Source: Paraburkholderia edwinii
GTDB lineage: Bacteria > Pseudomonadota > Gammaproteobacteria > Burkholderiales > Burkholderiaceae
DNA length: 64,000 bases
Assembly (NCBI RefSeq): GCF_019428685.1
Contig: NZ_CP080095.1
Coordinates: 2,046,001 to 2,110,000 of the forward strand
Reading direction: 5' to 3'
A program made the translations under genes and the position numbers. Under the pieces are notes generated by a model that was given only the letters and a program-made list of their open reading frames with translations, did not search any database and was not told the DNA's origin. This document shows, piece by piece, positions 1 through 10,641 of this stretch (the first letter of the stretch is position 1; every line of letters starts with the position of its first letter).

Positions 1-105
1 CAGGCGGAGACGCTCGAGCGCTTCTCGGTGTTCACACCAGGGGTGCTGGCGGAACTGAACCTGTCGGCGGCTGCGTGGTTCGGCGCGCATGCGGGTGGTA
101 ACTGA
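1..105 (+). CDS. C-terminal end of an unidentified protein (5' partial)
   Basis: Frame 1 is open from the first base to a TGA at 103-105 and encodes 34 residues ending in AWFGAHAGGN. The codons have the same GC-rich third positions as the neighbouring genes, so this is probably the true end of a gene that begins outside the window. No motif in the fragment allows a family assignment. Downstream, 106-355 holds short imperfect repeats of an actgagg-like unit at about 100-140 and no supported gene. Confidence 0.55.
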   Translation, partial: QAETLERFSVFTPGVLAELNLSAAAWFGAHAGGN

Positions 106-355
106 GGCGCTAACTGAGGGGGCCACTGAGGTGGCCACTGACGCAGCTTCTGCCGGGCCGGTTGAGGCAGAAACTGGGACGGTAGCGGCGACGGCAGCGG
201 GGACGGCATAAGGCTAAGGCGGCAACGGAGGCTCGGGCTGACCGCAGCATGCACGGGCGCCGCACAAACTGTGATCCAATAGCGAATCGATGTGTGTGGC
301 GGCGAAGGATGGCGTCGGGGCGGCGTCGCCCGCCGCACGAACCGGAGGAACACAG

Positions 356-919
356 ATGAAACGTACGCTGAAGCAAACCGTCGCGGCGGCCGGCCTTGCC
401 GCCGCGCTGTCGTTTTATGCGCTCGCCGCGTCGGCAACCCTGAAGCCCGGCGATACCGCGCCCGACTTCACCGCGCAGGCGTCGCTCGGCGGCAAGACCT
501 ACACGTACTCGCTGGCCGATGCGCTGAAGAAGGGGCCGGTCGTGCTGTACTTCTATCCGGCCGCCTTCACGAAAGGCTGCACCATCGAGGCGCACGAGTT
601 CGCCGACGCCGTCGACGAATACAAGAAATACGGCGCCACCGTGATCGGCGTGTCGCACGACAATATCGACACGCTGACGAAGTTCTCGGTCAGCGAATGC
701 CGCAGCAAATTCCCCGTTGCGGCCGACGCCAACGCGAAAGTGATCGGCGCCTACGATGCGGGGCTGCCGATGCACGACTCGATGGCGAACCGCGTGTCGT
801 ATGTGATCGCGCCGGACGGCAAGATCATCTACGAATACACGAGCATGTCGCCGGACAAGCATGTCGAGAATACGATGCAAGCGGTCAAGCAATGGGCCGC
901 GACGCACAAGGCGCAATGA
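356..919 (+). CDS. Exported peroxiredoxin of the AhpC/TSA (BCP/PrxQ-like) type
   Basis: The 187-residue protein should reduce hydroperoxides in the periplasm. An N-terminal signal peptide (basic MKRTLKQ, hydrophobic stretch, ALAASA cleavage region near residue 28) precedes a thioredoxin-fold domain starting at PGDTAPDF. The peroxidatic cysteine is Cys75 in the FTKGCTIEA motif. Classical BCP proteins carry a resolving cysteine five residues later; here that position is His80, and the only other cysteine is Cys115 in SECRSKF. The enzyme is therefore either 1-Cys or an atypical 2-Cys form. The ATG at 356 follows a GGAGGA ribosome site at 343-348; an in-frame ATG 66 bases upstream has no such site. 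It appears to be monocistronic. Confidence 0.9.
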   Translation: MKRTLKQTVAAAGLAAALSFYALAASATLKPGDTAPDFTAQASLGGKTYTYSLADALKKGPVVLYFYPAAFTKGCTIEAHEFADAVDEYKKYGATVIGVSHDNIDTLTKFSVSECRSKFPVAADANAKVIGAYDAGLPMHDSMANRVSYVIAPDGKIIYEYTSMSPDKHVENTMQAVKQWAATHKAQ

Positions 920-1060
920 CGGTTGCGCGTTAGCCGCGCTGGCCGCTTCAGAAGCTTTAGCGGCGCGGCGGGTGCCGCTCTGCACCCGAACCCGTTGTGT
1001 TGATGAACAAGCATTGAGCAGCTTGACCCACGATTGCCCGGCGTTTCTTACGGAGGCGCG

Positions 1061-1525
1061 ATGCCGATCTTTGTCGCTCTGTTCGTTCTGATTGCGTTGA
1101 TCTACGGCGCGGTGCGCGCGTACGACGTGCTCGCCGCGCATTTCGGCGTCGGCGTGGCGATCGGCGCCGCGGTGGTGGCGGCGGCTATCGTGATCGCCGC
1201 GGTCGCTTACTGGTGGCGGCGCCATCGCGAGATCGCGCCGAATATCCACGACGGCGACTGGACGCATGAGCTCAAGCAACCATGGGGCGGCGTGCGGCTC
1301 GCCGCGGGCAAGGGGCTGTGCTCGATCCAGCTCGGCGGCGCGAAGGGCGACTATATCTTTGGCGATCTGCGAGGCGCGCAGGCCGAACGCGACGGCAGCG
1401 GCTGGCGTGTCGGGCTGCAGGTCAAGGATACGGCGCGGCCCGTCTGGCAACTGCCGATGCAAAACGAGCGGCAGGCGCGCCAGTGGCAGCGCATTCTGAC
1501 GCGCGCGATGGCGCAGAAGCTTTAG
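1061..1525 (+). CDS. Small two-helix membrane protein of unknown function
   Basis: The 154-residue product has two hydrophobic segments at about residues 2-20 (PIFVALFVLIALIYGAV) and 30-53, followed by WWRRHRE, which marks the cytoplasmic side. The soluble C-terminal domain of about 95 residues carries WTHELKQPWGG and QLPMQNERQARQWQ. I do not recognise the family. The ATG at 1061 has GGAGG five bases upstream; an earlier in-frame ATG at 1034 lacks one. It lies 141 bases after the peroxiredoxin and converges on the RND operon. Confidence 0.75.
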   Translation: MPIFVALFVLIALIYGAVRAYDVLAAHFGVGVAIGAAVVAAAIVIAAVAYWWRRHREIAPNIHDGDWTHELKQPWGGVRLAAGKGLCSIQLGGAKGDYIFGDLRGAQAERDGSGWRVGLQVKDTARPVWQLPMQNERQARQWQRILTRAMAQKL

Positions 1526-1533
1526 TGGGTCCA

Positions 1534-1562
1534 TGCCTGTGCCGCGAGAAGCGGCACAGGCA
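1534..1562. terminator. Hairpin between convergent genes
   Basis: A perfect 12-bp stem (tgcctgtgccgc at 1534-1545 with its complement at 1551-1562) encloses a gagaa loop. It starts 8 bases after the stop at 1525 and sits 30 bases beyond the end of the convergent mdtC. There is no T-run on either strand, so it is either a weak bidirectional terminator or a 3'-end stabilising hairpin. Confidence 0.5.
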
Positions 1563-1591
1563 ATGAACGGCTAGTGCGCGCCGCCGCTCAT

Positions 1592-4500
1592 TTACTCCGC
1601 TGCGGCGGCCGGCTGGCCGGCGCCGCCGCGCCGCTTCTCCCCCCAGACGCGCATACGGTCCATGTACAGATAAACGACCGGCGTCGTGTAGAGCGTCAGC
1701 ATCTGGCTCACGATCAGTCCGCCGACGATCGCCAGACCGAGCGGCGCGCGCAGCTCGGCGCCTTCGCCGCGTCCGAACGCAAGCGGCAGCGCGCCGAGCA
1801 GCGCCGCACAGGTCGTCATCATGATCGGGCGGAAGCGCAGCAGGCACGCTTCCTCGATGGCATCGCGCGACGAGAGCCCGCGCGTGCGCGACGCATCGAT
1901 CGCAAAGTCGACCATCATGATCGCGTTCTTCTTCACGATGCCGATCAGCAGAATCACCGCGATCAGCGCGATGATGCTGAACTCGGTATCGAAGAGCAGC
2001 AGCGCGAGCAGTGCGCCGACGCCTGCCGACGGCAGCGTCGAGAGAATCGTGAGCGGGTGGATATAGCTCTCGTACAGAATGCCGAGCACGATATAGACGG
2101 CGGCCAGCGCGGCCAGAATCAGGATCGGCTGGTCGTTCAGCGACTGCTGGAACGCCTGCGCGGTGCCCTGGAAACTGCCGTGGATCGTCGCGGGCACGCC
2201 GAGCTGCGCCATCGTCTGGTCGATGGCGGCCGTCGCGTCGGACAGCGAGCGGCCCGGCGGCAGGTTGAACGAGATCGTCGACGCGACGAACTGCCCCTGG
2301 TGATTCACCGCGAGCGGCGTGTTGCCGGGCCCGAACGTCGCGATCGCCGACAACGGAATCATCGTTTCCTTCGATGTCGACACGGCCGCACCCGTCGAGG
2401 CGCTCGACTTGCCGCTCGCCGCGATCGAGTTGTTCGCGAGATTGCGCGCGGCATCGGCGGCGATGGCCGCCACGTTCGACGAACCGGAAGCGCCCGCTGA
2501 TGTGGTGCTGCCCGACGTGCTTGCTGTGTTGCCCGACGCGTTCGTCTTCGTCACGGTGCCGGCCGTCGCGTTCGTCGATTGCGAGCCGCTTGCGGTGCCG
2601 CCGGTCGTGCTGATCCACACCTGCTTGAGCATCTCCGGGCTCTGCCAGTATTTCGGCGCGACTTCCATCACGACGTGGTACTGGTTCAACGGGTTGTAGA
2701 TCGTCGATACCTGACGCTGGCCGAACGCGTCGTACAGCGTGTTGTCGATCTGCGACGGCGTGATATTGAGGCGCGCGGCAGTCGCGCGGTCGATCGTCAC
2801 GAAGGCCTCGAGGCCGCTTTCCTGCTGGTCCGAATTGACGTCGGCGAGTTCGGGGCGCGCCTGCAGCGCCGTCGTGATGAGCGGCGTCCATTTGTACAGA
2901 TCGGGCGTCGAATCGGCGAGCAGCGTGTACTGATACTGCGCGTTCGATTGCCTGCCGCCGACGCGGATGTCCTGCACGGCCTGCAGGAACGTGCGGCCGC
3001 CCGCGACGTGCGACAGCGGCCCGCGCAGTTGCTGGATCACCTGGTCCGCCGTGGCCTTGCGGCCGGGCTTCGGTTTCAGCGATACGTACATGAAACCGGC
3101 GTTGGTTTGCCGGCCGCCGGTAAAGCCGACTACGGTGTCGACGTTCGGATTCGACTGCACGATGCTCATCATCTCGGCGAACTTGCCCTTCATCGCCTGA
3201 AACGACGTGCTCTGGTCCGCCTGAATGCCGCCGACGAGGCGCCCCGTATCCTGCTGCGGAAAGAAGCCCTTCGGGATGATGATGTACATCCAGACATTGA
3301 GCCCGACCGTTGCCAGCAGCACGAGCAGGATGATGCGCGGATGGCGCAGCGACCAGCCGAGCGTGCTTCGGTAGCCTTCCTGCATGCGCGTAAAGCCGCG
3401 CTCAAGCCAGCGCGACAGACGGCCTTCTTTTTTCTTTTCGTGCGGCTCGTGGAGCAGGCGCGAGCACATCATCGGCGTGAGCGTCAGTGAGACGACCAGC
3501 GAGACCGCGATTGCCAGCGAGAGCGTCAGTGCGAACTCGCGGAACAGGCGCCCGACGATACCGCCCATCAGCAGGATAGGCAGGAACACGGCGACCAGCG
3601 AGATGCTGATCGACATCACCGTGAAGCCGACTTCGCGCGCGCCCATGATCGCCGCTTTCATGCGCGGCACGCCGTTCTCGATATGGCGTTCGATGTTTTC
3701 GAGCACGACGATCGCATCGTCGACGACGAAGCCGGTGGCGATGGTCAGCGCCATCAGCGACAGGTTGTCGATCGAAAAGCCCATCAGATACATTGCCGCG
3801 AACGTGCCGATAATCGAGATCGGCACCGCGACGCTTGGAATCAGCGTCGCGCGCCAGTTGCGCAGGAACAGGAACACGACCATCACGACGAGCGCGACCG
3901 CGATCATCAGCGTGTGCTCGGTGTCGGTCAGCGAGGCGCGGATCGTGGTGGACCGGTCCGCGGCGGGCACCACCTGCACGTCGCGCGGCAGCGACGCGAC
4001 GAGCTGCGGCAGTTCTTCCTTGATGCGGTCGACCGTCTCGATGATGTTCGCGCCCGGCTGCCGGTAGATGATCACGAGCACGGCGCGCGAGCCGTTCGAG
4101 AGGCCGAGGTTGCGCAGGTCTTCGACCGAATCGACGACTTCGCCGACGTCGGACAGATGCACGGCCGCGCCGTTGCGGTACGCAATGACGAGGTCCTTGT
4201 ATTGCGACGCCTTGCTCGCCTGGTCGTTCGTGTACAGCTGCACGTGGTTCGGGCCGAACTCGATCGAGCCCTTCGGGCTGTTCGCGTTGGCCGAGGCGAG
4301 CGCCGCGCGCACGTCTTCGAGGCCGATGCCGTAGTGGAACAGCGCGTGCGGCTCGAGTTCGACGCGCACGGCCGGGTTCGCCGAACCGCTGACGTCGACT
4401 TCGCCGACGCCGTCGACCTGCGACAAAGACTGCTGCAGCACGGTGGCGGCCGAATCGTAGAGCTGGCCCGCCTGCAGCGTTTTCGACGACACCGACAGAA

Positions 4501-4921
4501 TCAGGATCGGCGCGTCGGACGGGTTGACCTTGTGATACGTCGGGTTCTGCCGCAGGCTCGCCGGCAGGTCCGCACGCGCCGCGTTGATCGCGGCCTGCAC
4601 GTCGCGCGCGGCGCCGTCGATATCGCGGTTCAGACCGAACTGCATCGTGATGCGCGTCGAGCCGACGGAACTGCTCGACGTCATTTCGGTGACGTCCGCG
4701 ATGGCGCCCAGATGTCGTTCGAGCGGGCTCGCGACGCTCGTTGCAACGGTTTCCGGGCTCGCGCCCGGCAGCGAGGCCTGGACCGAAATGGTCGGGTAGT
4801 CGACCTGCGGCAGCGGCGCGACCGGCAGCTTCGAAAACGCGAAGAGGCCGGACAGCGCGATACCGATCGACAGCAGCGTCGTAGCGACCGGGCGTGCGAT
4901 AAACGGACGCGACAGGTTCAT
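1592..4921 (-). CDS. mdtC: RND multidrug efflux permease, MdtC type
   Basis: This is one of two inner-membrane pump subunits of an MdtABC-type proton-driven drug exporter (1109 residues). The N-terminus [16 protein letters not shown], the proton-relay pair in TM4 ([14 protein letters not shown], near residue 400) and the large periplasmic loops identify the HAE-RND family. E. coli MdtC is about 1025 residues; the excess is a Ser/Thr/Ala/Asn-rich low-complexity insertion at about residues 770-855 (nucleotides roughly 2,360-2,610), just before the conserved [10 protein letters not shown] strand in the second periplasmic loop. The mdtB stop lies only 3 bases upstream of the ATG at 4921, so the two are translationally coupled. 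The assignment as mdtC rests on its order after mdtB and on its N-terminal sequence. Confidence 0.9.
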   Translation of the reverse strand: MNLSRPFIARPVATTLLSIGIALSGLFAFSKLPVAPLPQVDYPTISVQASLPGASPETVATSVASPLERHLGAIADVTEMTSSSSVGSTRITMQFGLNRDIDGAARDVQAAINAARADLPASLRQNPTYHKVNPSDAPILILSVSSKTLQAGQLYDSAATVLQQSLSQVDGVGEVDVSGSANPAVRVELEPHALFHYGIGLEDVRAALASANANSPKGSIEFGPNHVQLYTNDQASKASQYKDLVIAYRNGAAVHLSDVGEVVDSVEDLRNLGLSNGSRAVLVIIYRQPGANIIETVDRIKEELPQLVASLPRDVQVVPAADRSTTIRASLTDTEHTLMIAVALVVMVVFLFLRNWRATLIPSVAVPISIIGTFAAMYLMGFSIDNLSLMALTIATGFVVDDAIVVLENIERHIENGVPRMKAAIMGAREVGFTVMSISISLVAVFLPILLMGGIVGRLFREFALTLSLAIAVSLVVSLTLTPMMCSRLLHEPHEKKKEGRLSRWLERGFTRMQEGYRSTLGWSLRHPRIILLVLLATVGLNVWMYIIIPKGFFPQQDTGRLVGGIQADQSTSFQAMKGKFAEMMSIVQSNPNVDTVVGFTGGRQTNAGFMYVSLKPKPGRKATADQVIQQLRGPLSHVAGGRTFLQAVQDIRVGGRQSNAQYQYTLLADSTPDLYKWTPLITTALQARPELADVNSDQQESGLEAFVTIDRATAARLNITPSQIDNTLYDAFGQRQVSTIYNPLNQYHVVMEVAPKYWQSPEMLKQVWISTTGGTASGSQSTNATAGTVTKTNASGNTASTSGSTTSAGASGSSNVAAIAADAARNLANNSIAASGKSSASTGAAVSTSKETMIPLSAIATFGPGNTPLAVNHQGQFVASTISFNLPPGRSLSDATAAIDQTMAQLGVPATIHGSFQGTAQAFQQSLNDQPILILAALAAVYIVLGILYESYIHPLTILSTLPSAGVGALLALLLFDTEFSIIALIAVILLIGIVKKNAIMMVDFAIDASRTRGLSSRDAIEEACLLRFRPIMMTTCAALLGALPLAFGRGEGAELRAPLGLAIVGGLIVSQMLTLYTTPVVYLYMDRMRVWGEKRRGGAGQPAAAAE

Positions 4922-4924
4922 CGG

Positions 4925-7900
4925 TCAGCTCCCGCTATCGGTGGCGGGCGGCGTCGGGCGGTTGCCGGGGTCGCGATGGAAGCGCGCGCGCAGACGCCGC
5001 GCGAGCGAATCGAAGCCGAGGTAGATGACGGGCGTCGTAAACAGCGTAAGCAGCTGGCTCACCACGAGACCGCCCGCGATCGCGATACCGAGCGGCCGGC
5101 GCAGCTCCGACCCCGCGCCGCTGCCGAGAATCAGCGGCAGCGCGCCGAGCAGGGCGGCCATGGTCGTCATCAGGATCGGCCGGAAGCGCAGCAGGCACGC
5201 CTGGTAGATCGCTTCGCGCGGCGGCTTGCCGTGCTCGCGCTCCGCTTCGAGCGCGAAGTCGATCATCATGATCGCGTTCTTCTTCACGATACCGATCAGC
5301 AGCACGATGCCGATGATGCCGATGATGTCGAGATCGTGCCCGGTGATCAGCAGCGCGAGCAGCGCGCCGACGCCGGCCGACGGCAGCGTCGACAGAATCG
5401 TGACCGGATGCACGAAGCTTTCGTACAGCACGCCGAGCACGATATACATCGTGACGATCGCCGCGAGAATCAGGAACAGCTCGTTCGACAGCGAGGCCTG
5501 GAAGGCGAGGGCCGCGCCCTGGAAGCGCGTCTGGAACGAGGCGGGCAGGCCGATGTCTTTTTCCGCTTGCTGGATCGCCTTCACGGCCGCGCCGAGCGAT
5601 GCGCCCGGCGCGAGGTTGAACGACACCGTGGTGGCCGGGAACTGGCTCAGGTGCGTGACGAGCAGCGGCGCGGGCCGTTCGTGGAACTTCGCGATGGCCG
5701 ACAGCGGCACCTGGCCGCCTGACGCGGTCGAAGAGGGCAGGTAGATCGAATTGAGCGAATCCGTGTAGTGCTGAAGCGTCGGCGTCGCTTCGAGAATTAC
5801 GCGGTACTGGTTCGACTGCGTGAAGATGGTCGAGATGATGCGCTGGCCGAATGCGTCGTAAAGCGCGTTATCGACGGTCGCGGGCGTGATGCCGTAGCGC
5901 GCGGCGGTGGGCCGGTCGATCTCCACGTACACGGATTGACCGTTGGTCTGCAGATCGGTCGCGACGTCGGCGAGATCGGGCACCTGCTGCAGCCGTTCGA
6001 CGAGCTTCGGCACCCAGGTCTGGAACTCGGCGATATTCGGGTCCGTCAGCATGAACTGATATTGCGTCGGGCTCACCGTCGAATCGATCGTCAGATCCTG
6101 CACGGGCTGCATATAAAGCGTCGCGCCCGGCAGATGCGCGGTCGCGCGCTGCAGTTCGCGGATCACTTCGCTCGCGGTGGCGTCGCGGTCGTCGCGCGGC
6201 TTCAGGTTGATCAGCATGCGGCCGCTGTTCAGCGTGATATTGGTGCCGTCGACGCCGATAAACGACGTGAGACTGTCGACGTTCGGGTTCTTCAGCACCT
6301 CGGCGGCGAGCGCCTGCTGACGTTCGGCCATCGACTGATACGACACCGACTGCGGCGCCTGCGTAATCGCCTGGATCACGCCGGTATCCTGGACCGGGAA
6401 GAAGCCTTTCGGGATATACACGTAGAGCAGCGCGGTCAGCACGAGCGTGAGGACCGCGACGACGAGCGTGGCGGGCTGGCGGTCGAGCACCCAGCGCAGC
6501 GCGACGGCATAGCGGTCGATCACATAGTCGATAAACGCATGCGCGCGCGCCTCGAAGCGGTGGCTTTCCTTCGGCGGCGTGTGGCGCAACAGCTTCGCGC
6601 ACATCATCGGCACAAGCGTGAGCGACACGATTGCCGAGATGACGATGGTGACCGCGAGCGTGATCGCGAACTCGTGGAACAGCCGTCCGACCACGTCGCC
6701 CATAAACAGCAGCGGAATCAGCACCGCGATCAGCGAGACCGTCAGCGAGATGATCGTGAAGCCGATCTGTTTCGAGCCCTTTAACGCCGCCTGCAGCGGT
6801 GGTTCGCCTTCCTCGACGTAGCGCGCGATATTTTCGATCATCACGATCGCGTCATCGACGACGAAGCCGGTGGCGATGGTCAGCGCCATCAGGGACAGGT
6901 TGTCGAGCGAGAAGCCGCACAGATACATCACCGCGAGCGTGCCGATCAGCGACAGCGGCACCGACAGACTCGGGATGATCGTCGCGTAAATGTTTGCGAG
7001 GAACAGATACATGACGAGCACGACGAGCACGACCGACATCAGCAGCTCGAATTGCACGTCGCGCACGGAGGCGCGGATGGTCGTGGTGCGGTCGGTGACG
7101 ATCTGCACGTCGAGCGCCGTCGGCAGCGATTGCTGCAGGGTGGGCAGCAGTTTCTTGATGTTGTCGACCACCTGGATCACGTTCGCGCCCGGCTGGCGCT
7201 GCACGTTCAGGATGATTGCGGGCGTGCCGTTCACCCACGCACCGAGCTTGGTATTCTCGGCGCCGGGAATGATCGTCGCGACGTCGGTCAGCATGACCGG
7301 GCGGCCGTTCTTGTAGGCGACGACCGCGCTCTGGTACGCGCTGGCGTCGGTCAGCTGGTCGTTCGCGTTGATCGTATAGGCGTGCGACGGGCCGTCGAAG
7401 CTGCCCTTCGGCGTGTTGACGTTGAGGTTCGAAATGGTCGTGCGCAGGTCGTCGAGATTGAGTCCGTACGACGCGAGCGCGAGCGGGTTCGCCTGAATGC
7501 GGATCGCCGGGCGCTGGCCGCCTGACAGGCTGACCAGACCGACGCCGCCGACCTGCGAGATTTTCTGCGCGAGGCGCGTGTCGGCAATGTCCTGCACCTG
7601 AGTGAGCGGCAGCGTTTGCGACGTGATCGCGAGCGTGAGAATCGGCGCGTCGGCCGGATTGACCTTCGCGTAGATCGGCGGCGCGGGTAGGTCGGACGGC
7701 AGCAGGTTGCCGGCCGCATTGATGGCGGCCTGCACTTCCTGCTCGGCGATATCGAGCGGCAAATCGAGGTTGAACTGCAGCGTGATGACCGATGAACCCG
7801 CCGAGCTTTGCGACGACATCTGGTTTAACGACGGCATCTGCCCGAACTGCCGCTCGAGCGGCGCGGTGACCGACGAGGTCATCACGTCGGGGCTCGCGCC

Positions 7901-8056
7901 CGGATAGAACGTTTGCACCTGAATGGTCGGATAGTCGACTTCGGGCAGCGCGGAAAGCGGCAGAAAGCGCAGCGCGACGAGGCCGACCAGCATGATCGCG
8001 GCCATCAGCAGCGCAGTGCCGACCGGACGCAGGATAAAGGCGCGGGATGGATTCAT
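4925..8056 (-). CDS. mdtB: RND multidrug efflux permease, MdtB type
   Basis: This 1043-residue HAE-RND permease should form a heteromultimeric pump with the adjacent MdtC. It shows [20 protein letters not shown] at the N-terminus, the TM4 acidic pair in [15 protein letters not shown] and two periplasmic loops of normal size. At the place where MdtC carries its low-complexity insertion this protein has only a short [14 protein letters not shown] link. The ATG at 8056 lies 42 bases after the membrane-fusion gene. The family is secure; the substrate range cannot be read from sequence. Confidence 0.92.
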   Translation of the reverse strand: MNPSRAFILRPVGTALLMAAIMLVGLVALRFLPLSALPEVDYPTIQVQTFYPGASPDVMTSSVTAPLERQFGQMPSLNQMSSQSSAGSSVITLQFNLDLPLDIAEQEVQAAINAAGNLLPSDLPAPPIYAKVNPADAPILTLAITSQTLPLTQVQDIADTRLAQKISQVGGVGLVSLSGGQRPAIRIQANPLALASYGLNLDDLRTTISNLNVNTPKGSFDGPSHAYTINANDQLTDASAYQSAVVAYKNGRPVMLTDVATIIPGAENTKLGAWVNGTPAIILNVQRQPGANVIQVVDNIKKLLPTLQQSLPTALDVQIVTDRTTTIRASVRDVQFELLMSVVLVVLVMYLFLANIYATIIPSLSVPLSLIGTLAVMYLCGFSLDNLSLMALTIATGFVVDDAIVMIENIARYVEEGEPPLQAALKGSKQIGFTIISLTVSLIAVLIPLLFMGDVVGRLFHEFAITLAVTIVISAIVSLTLVPMMCAKLLRHTPPKESHRFEARAHAFIDYVIDRYAVALRWVLDRQPATLVVAVLTLVLTALLYVYIPKGFFPVQDTGVIQAITQAPQSVSYQSMAERQQALAAEVLKNPNVDSLTSFIGVDGTNITLNSGRMLINLKPRDDRDATASEVIRELQRATAHLPGATLYMQPVQDLTIDSTVSPTQYQFMLTDPNIAEFQTWVPKLVERLQQVPDLADVATDLQTNGQSVYVEIDRPTAARYGITPATVDNALYDAFGQRIISTIFTQSNQYRVILEATPTLQHYTDSLNSIYLPSSTASGGQVPLSAIAKFHERPAPLLVTHLSQFPATTVSFNLAPGASLGAAVKAIQQAEKDIGLPASFQTRFQGAALAFQASLSNELFLILAAIVTMYIVLGVLYESFVHPVTILSTLPSAGVGALLALLITGHDLDIIGIIGIVLLIGIVKKNAIMMIDFALEAEREHGKPPREAIYQACLLRFRPILMTTMAALLGALPLILGSGAGSELRRPLGIAIAGGLVVSQLLTLFTTPVIYLGFDSLARRLRARFHRDPGNRPTPPATDSGS

Positions 8057-8098
8057 GCGTTGTCAGCGGGTCCTTGAGCGGGTGCCTGAAGCGGGTCT

Positions 8099-9520
8099 TT
8101 ATTGCGACGACGCTTGCGACGCGTGCCGATGACGGTGGGCATGCGCGCCCGATGCGCCCGACGCGCCCGCAGCCCAGGACGCGCCTGCAGTGCCCGATGC
8201 GCCGGACGCCCCCGATGCACCCGACGCGCCAGCCGGATGCTCGGCCGGGATCGTGATCTTCGCGCCTTCCTTCAGGCGGTCCGAGCCGTCGGTCACGACG
8301 CGTTCGCCGACCTGCAGGCCCGACGCGATGCTTGTGCGTTCGCCGTCGACGGGTCCCACCTTGACCTTGCGTACCGTGACCGTGTTGTCGGGCTTCACGA
8401 CATAGACGAACTGGCCGATCGAGCCGTTCAGCACCGCCGAGGTCGGCACGATCGTCGCGTTGTGGATCACGTCGACCAGCAGACGCGCGTTGACGAACTG
8501 GTTCGGGAACAGCATGTTGCCCGTGTTCGCGAAGGTCGCGCGCAGCTTGACGGTGCCGGTGGTCGTATCGATCTGGTTGTCGATCGTTTCGAGGTAGCCC
8601 GCTTCGAGCGACGTCGAATTCGTGCGGTCGTACGCGGTGACCGACATCTTCGTCTTGCCGTTCAACTGCTTGAGAATGGCGGGCAGATTGTCTTCGGACG
8701 TGGTGAAGATCACGCTGATCGGCTGCAGCTGCGTGATCACGACGATGCCGTTCGCGTCGCCGGGCGTCACGTAGTTGCCGGGGTCGACCTGACGCAGGCC
8801 GACGCGGCCCGCGACCGGCGCGGTGATGCGCGCGTAGGTCAGATCGAGCTTGAAGGTGTCGATATTCGCCTTGTCCGATTGCACCTGCCCTTCATATTGC
8901 TTGACGAGCGAGGCCTGCGTGTCGACCTGCTGGCTTGCGATCGAGTCTTGCGACAGCAGCGTCTGATAGCGCTTGAGGTCGAGGCGGGCGGTTTGCAGCA
9001 GCGCCATGTCTTTCGCAAGCGTGCCTTGCGCGTTCGCCAGCGAGATCTGATAAGGGCGCGGATCGATCTGCGCGAGCAGTTCGTCTTTCTTCACCATCTG
9101 GCCTTCCTGGAACGCGACCGTCTGCAGCGTGCCGGACAGCTGCGTGCGCACGGTGACGTTCGCGAGCGGCGTAACCGTGCCGAGCGCGGTGATAACGATC
9201 GGTATGTCGCCTTGCGTGACCGATGCGACCTTGACCGGCTGCGGCTGGTTCGCGAATGCGCCGCGCCGGCCGCCGCCCGCGCGCCCGGTATGCGCGCCGC
9301 TCGCGCCCGCCGAGGCGCCGGCGCTCGCGCCTTCGTCGGCCTTGCGCCACGGATGCCAGCGCACGAGCACGATCACTGCGATCACGACGATGGCTAGCAC
9401 CACCCACCACGCGCGGCGGCTGCGCCGCGGTCCGCCGCCCGGCGTGGGAGGCGGGCTTGCAGGGGCGGGCGCGGGAGGCGGGTGGCGGGTGGTGTCCGAC
9501 TGCTTTTGTTTTTCGTCCAT
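8099..9520 (-). CDS. mdtA: RND efflux membrane-fusion protein, MdtA type
   Basis: The periplasmic adaptor (473 residues from this start) links the MdtB/MdtC pump to an outer-membrane channel. Order: a Pro-rich cytoplasmic N-terminus; one membrane anchor (WWVVLAIVVIAVIVLV); a Gly/Ala/Ser linker; a barrel-sandwich half (GTVTPLANVTVRTQLSG); an alpha-hairpin (about residues 180-250); the second half (TYARITAPVAGRVGL); a beta-barrel; and a membrane-proximal domain. The C-terminal 45 residues are GAS-triplet repeats ending in HAHRHRH, which is unusual. I chose the ATG at 9520 (MDEKQK); an in-frame ATG at 9568 would add 16 residues, and neither has a strong ribosome site. No outer-membrane factor belongs to this operon. 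Confidence 0.88.
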   Translation of the reverse strand: MDEKQKQSDTTRHPPPAPAPASPPPTPGGGPRRSRRAWWVVLAIVVIAVIVLVRWHPWRKADEGASAGASAGASGAHTGRAGGGRRGAFANQPQPVKVASVTQGDIPIVITALGTVTPLANVTVRTQLSGTLQTVAFQEGQMVKKDELLAQIDPRPYQISLANAQGTLAKDMALLQTARLDLKRYQTLLSQDSIASQQVDTQASLVKQYEGQVQSDKANIDTFKLDLTYARITAPVAGRVGLRQVDPGNYVTPGDANGIVVITQLQPISVIFTTSEDNLPAILKQLNGKTKMSVTAYDRTNSTSLEAGYLETIDNQIDTTTGTVKLRATFANTGNMLFPNQFVNARLLVDVIHNATIVPTSAVLNGSIGQFVYVVKPDNTVTVRKVKVGPVDGERTSIASGLQVGERVVTDGSDRLKEGAKITIPAEHPAGASGASGASGASGTAGASWAAGASGASGAHAHRHRHASQASSQ

Positions 9521-10465
9521 CGGTTCGATCAGCTGGCTAGCGAGGAATTGCGCAAGACTACGGAGCATCGCGACGCTGCACGACGGTCCGCTTATCGATA
9601 GGGCGGTTGTGCGTGCGGCGCGTTTATCGGCTGGCGCGGCCGATGGGTGAACGCGATGCGGCGTTTAACAAGCAAGAGGCAAGGCACTGACTCAAGCGGG
9701 ACAAAGAACGAGGCAAAGAGCGAGGCGAAGCGCGCCATGCGGATGCTTCCTGCGGTGGTTCCATACAGAACACGATGGTCCGTCCATCAGGCGCACCGGG
9801 CGCCGCAGCTATACGATAAGGCTTGAGCGTGTATGCGACGTGTAACACGCGGCATGCGTCCTATCGATCCGGCACCTCGCAGGTCCACGCGGCAGATGGA
9901 GCGCGACGATGCTTCGGCCGCGCCTTACCGCCGCCGTTTCGGGCTTGCAGCAAGCTTGCGCCGATGGGCACGACCCGCAAGAAAGCATGATGCTACGTCC
10001 CACCCTGGTAACAGTCCAGCCTGTGTATTTTTCGCAAGGTTACGTAGGTTACAGATTGAAAACGTGATGGCGCGGCGTCAGCAGCGGGGCGCTGGGGTGG
10101 ATGGCGGCCGGCGCGGTCAATTGTTTTTCGGCCGGATTGGGATTTGCCGCGGACGGGGTGGCAATGACCTTGGAGCCCCACTTCGGCAGTCGTAGGAGAA
10201 AATGTTTAAGCGTCCGTTTCATTGGAGGTAAGCTAATTTTTCCGAAGACGCGTATGTGGGAAGATTTTGCTTGACTTGGTCAGCATAACCATAAAAAATT
10301 GGCAGCTCATTCCGAAAACACGCTTTAGTTATTCTGACGGCAACATTACTTTCTTCATTTTGTCGCCGCGGTGTCGCATGGGTGTCGTATGGCAGCACTA
10401 ACATCCGCGTATGGCTAGCTCAACTAAATTGACGCGGCTGAGGCATTTCGGATTCCCTCTCTCAG

Positions 10466-10501
10466 GTTCTAGCACGGCCCTCGGAATGGCTAGAACTTTT
10501 T
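10466..10501 (+). terminator. First of two tandem intrinsic terminators
   Basis: An 8-bp stem, gttctagc (10466-10473) with gctagaac (10489-10496), encloses a 15-base loop and is followed directly by TTTTT. It precedes a second terminator by 2 bases. No recognisable gene lies upstream on this strand. Confidence 0.55.
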
Positions 10502-10503
10502 AA

Positions 10504-10533
10504 GGCGCCACGGTTACGTGGCGCCTTTTTTTT
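10504..10533 (+). terminator. Strong intrinsic terminator, second of a tandem pair
   Basis: The perfect 8-bp stem ggcgccac/gtggcgcc (10504-10511 and 10518-10525) has a 6-base loop and an uninterrupted run of eight T (10526-10533). This is textbook Rho-independent architecture on the plus strand and implies a transcript arriving from about 10,200-10,460. The closest upstream promoter-like hexamer is TTGACT at 10271-10276 with an AT-rich tract about 15 bases later; this promoter is weakly supported. Confidence 0.8.
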
Positions 10534-10641
10534 GGTTTTTGCGGCTTTGCTTTTTTTGCTTATGATCCGGGGAGGGGGGATGGCCGGGGCTGCGACCTTC
10601 GCTTTGATATTGAGTACTTCGAGTTTCGAGGCTTGACTGAT

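Larger units (their letters stand above)
9521..10641. other. 1.1-kb intergenic region: mdtABC upstream region and an orphan terminator pair
   Basis: From 9,521 to about 10,200 the DNA is GC-rich and has only ORFs that lack protein-like composition; it must hold the mdtABC promoter, which I could not place. From 10,200 to 10,530 the GC content drops clearly and two intrinsic terminators read rightwards (listed separately). A 61-codon ORF on the minus strand (10,219-10,404) has no ribosome site and no recognisable similarity, so I do not call it. Confidence 0.6.

Noticed and set aside
3683..5722. Long plus-strand ORF opposite mdtC/mdtB
   Set aside because: It is antisense to two clear RND genes and has the Arg/His/Asp-rich composition produced by reading GC-rich coding DNA on the wrong strand. 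Comparable antisense frames opposite infB, rluB, nusA, typA and others were dropped for the same reason.
9833..10195. 120-codon plus-strand ORF upstream of the orphan terminators
   Set aside because: Arg-rich random composition and no ribosome site. It ends before the terminators, but nothing supports translation.
10219..10404. 61-codon minus-strand ORF in the low-GC gap
   Set aside because: No ribosome site, no recognisable motif, and it lies opposite the candidate small-RNA transcript.
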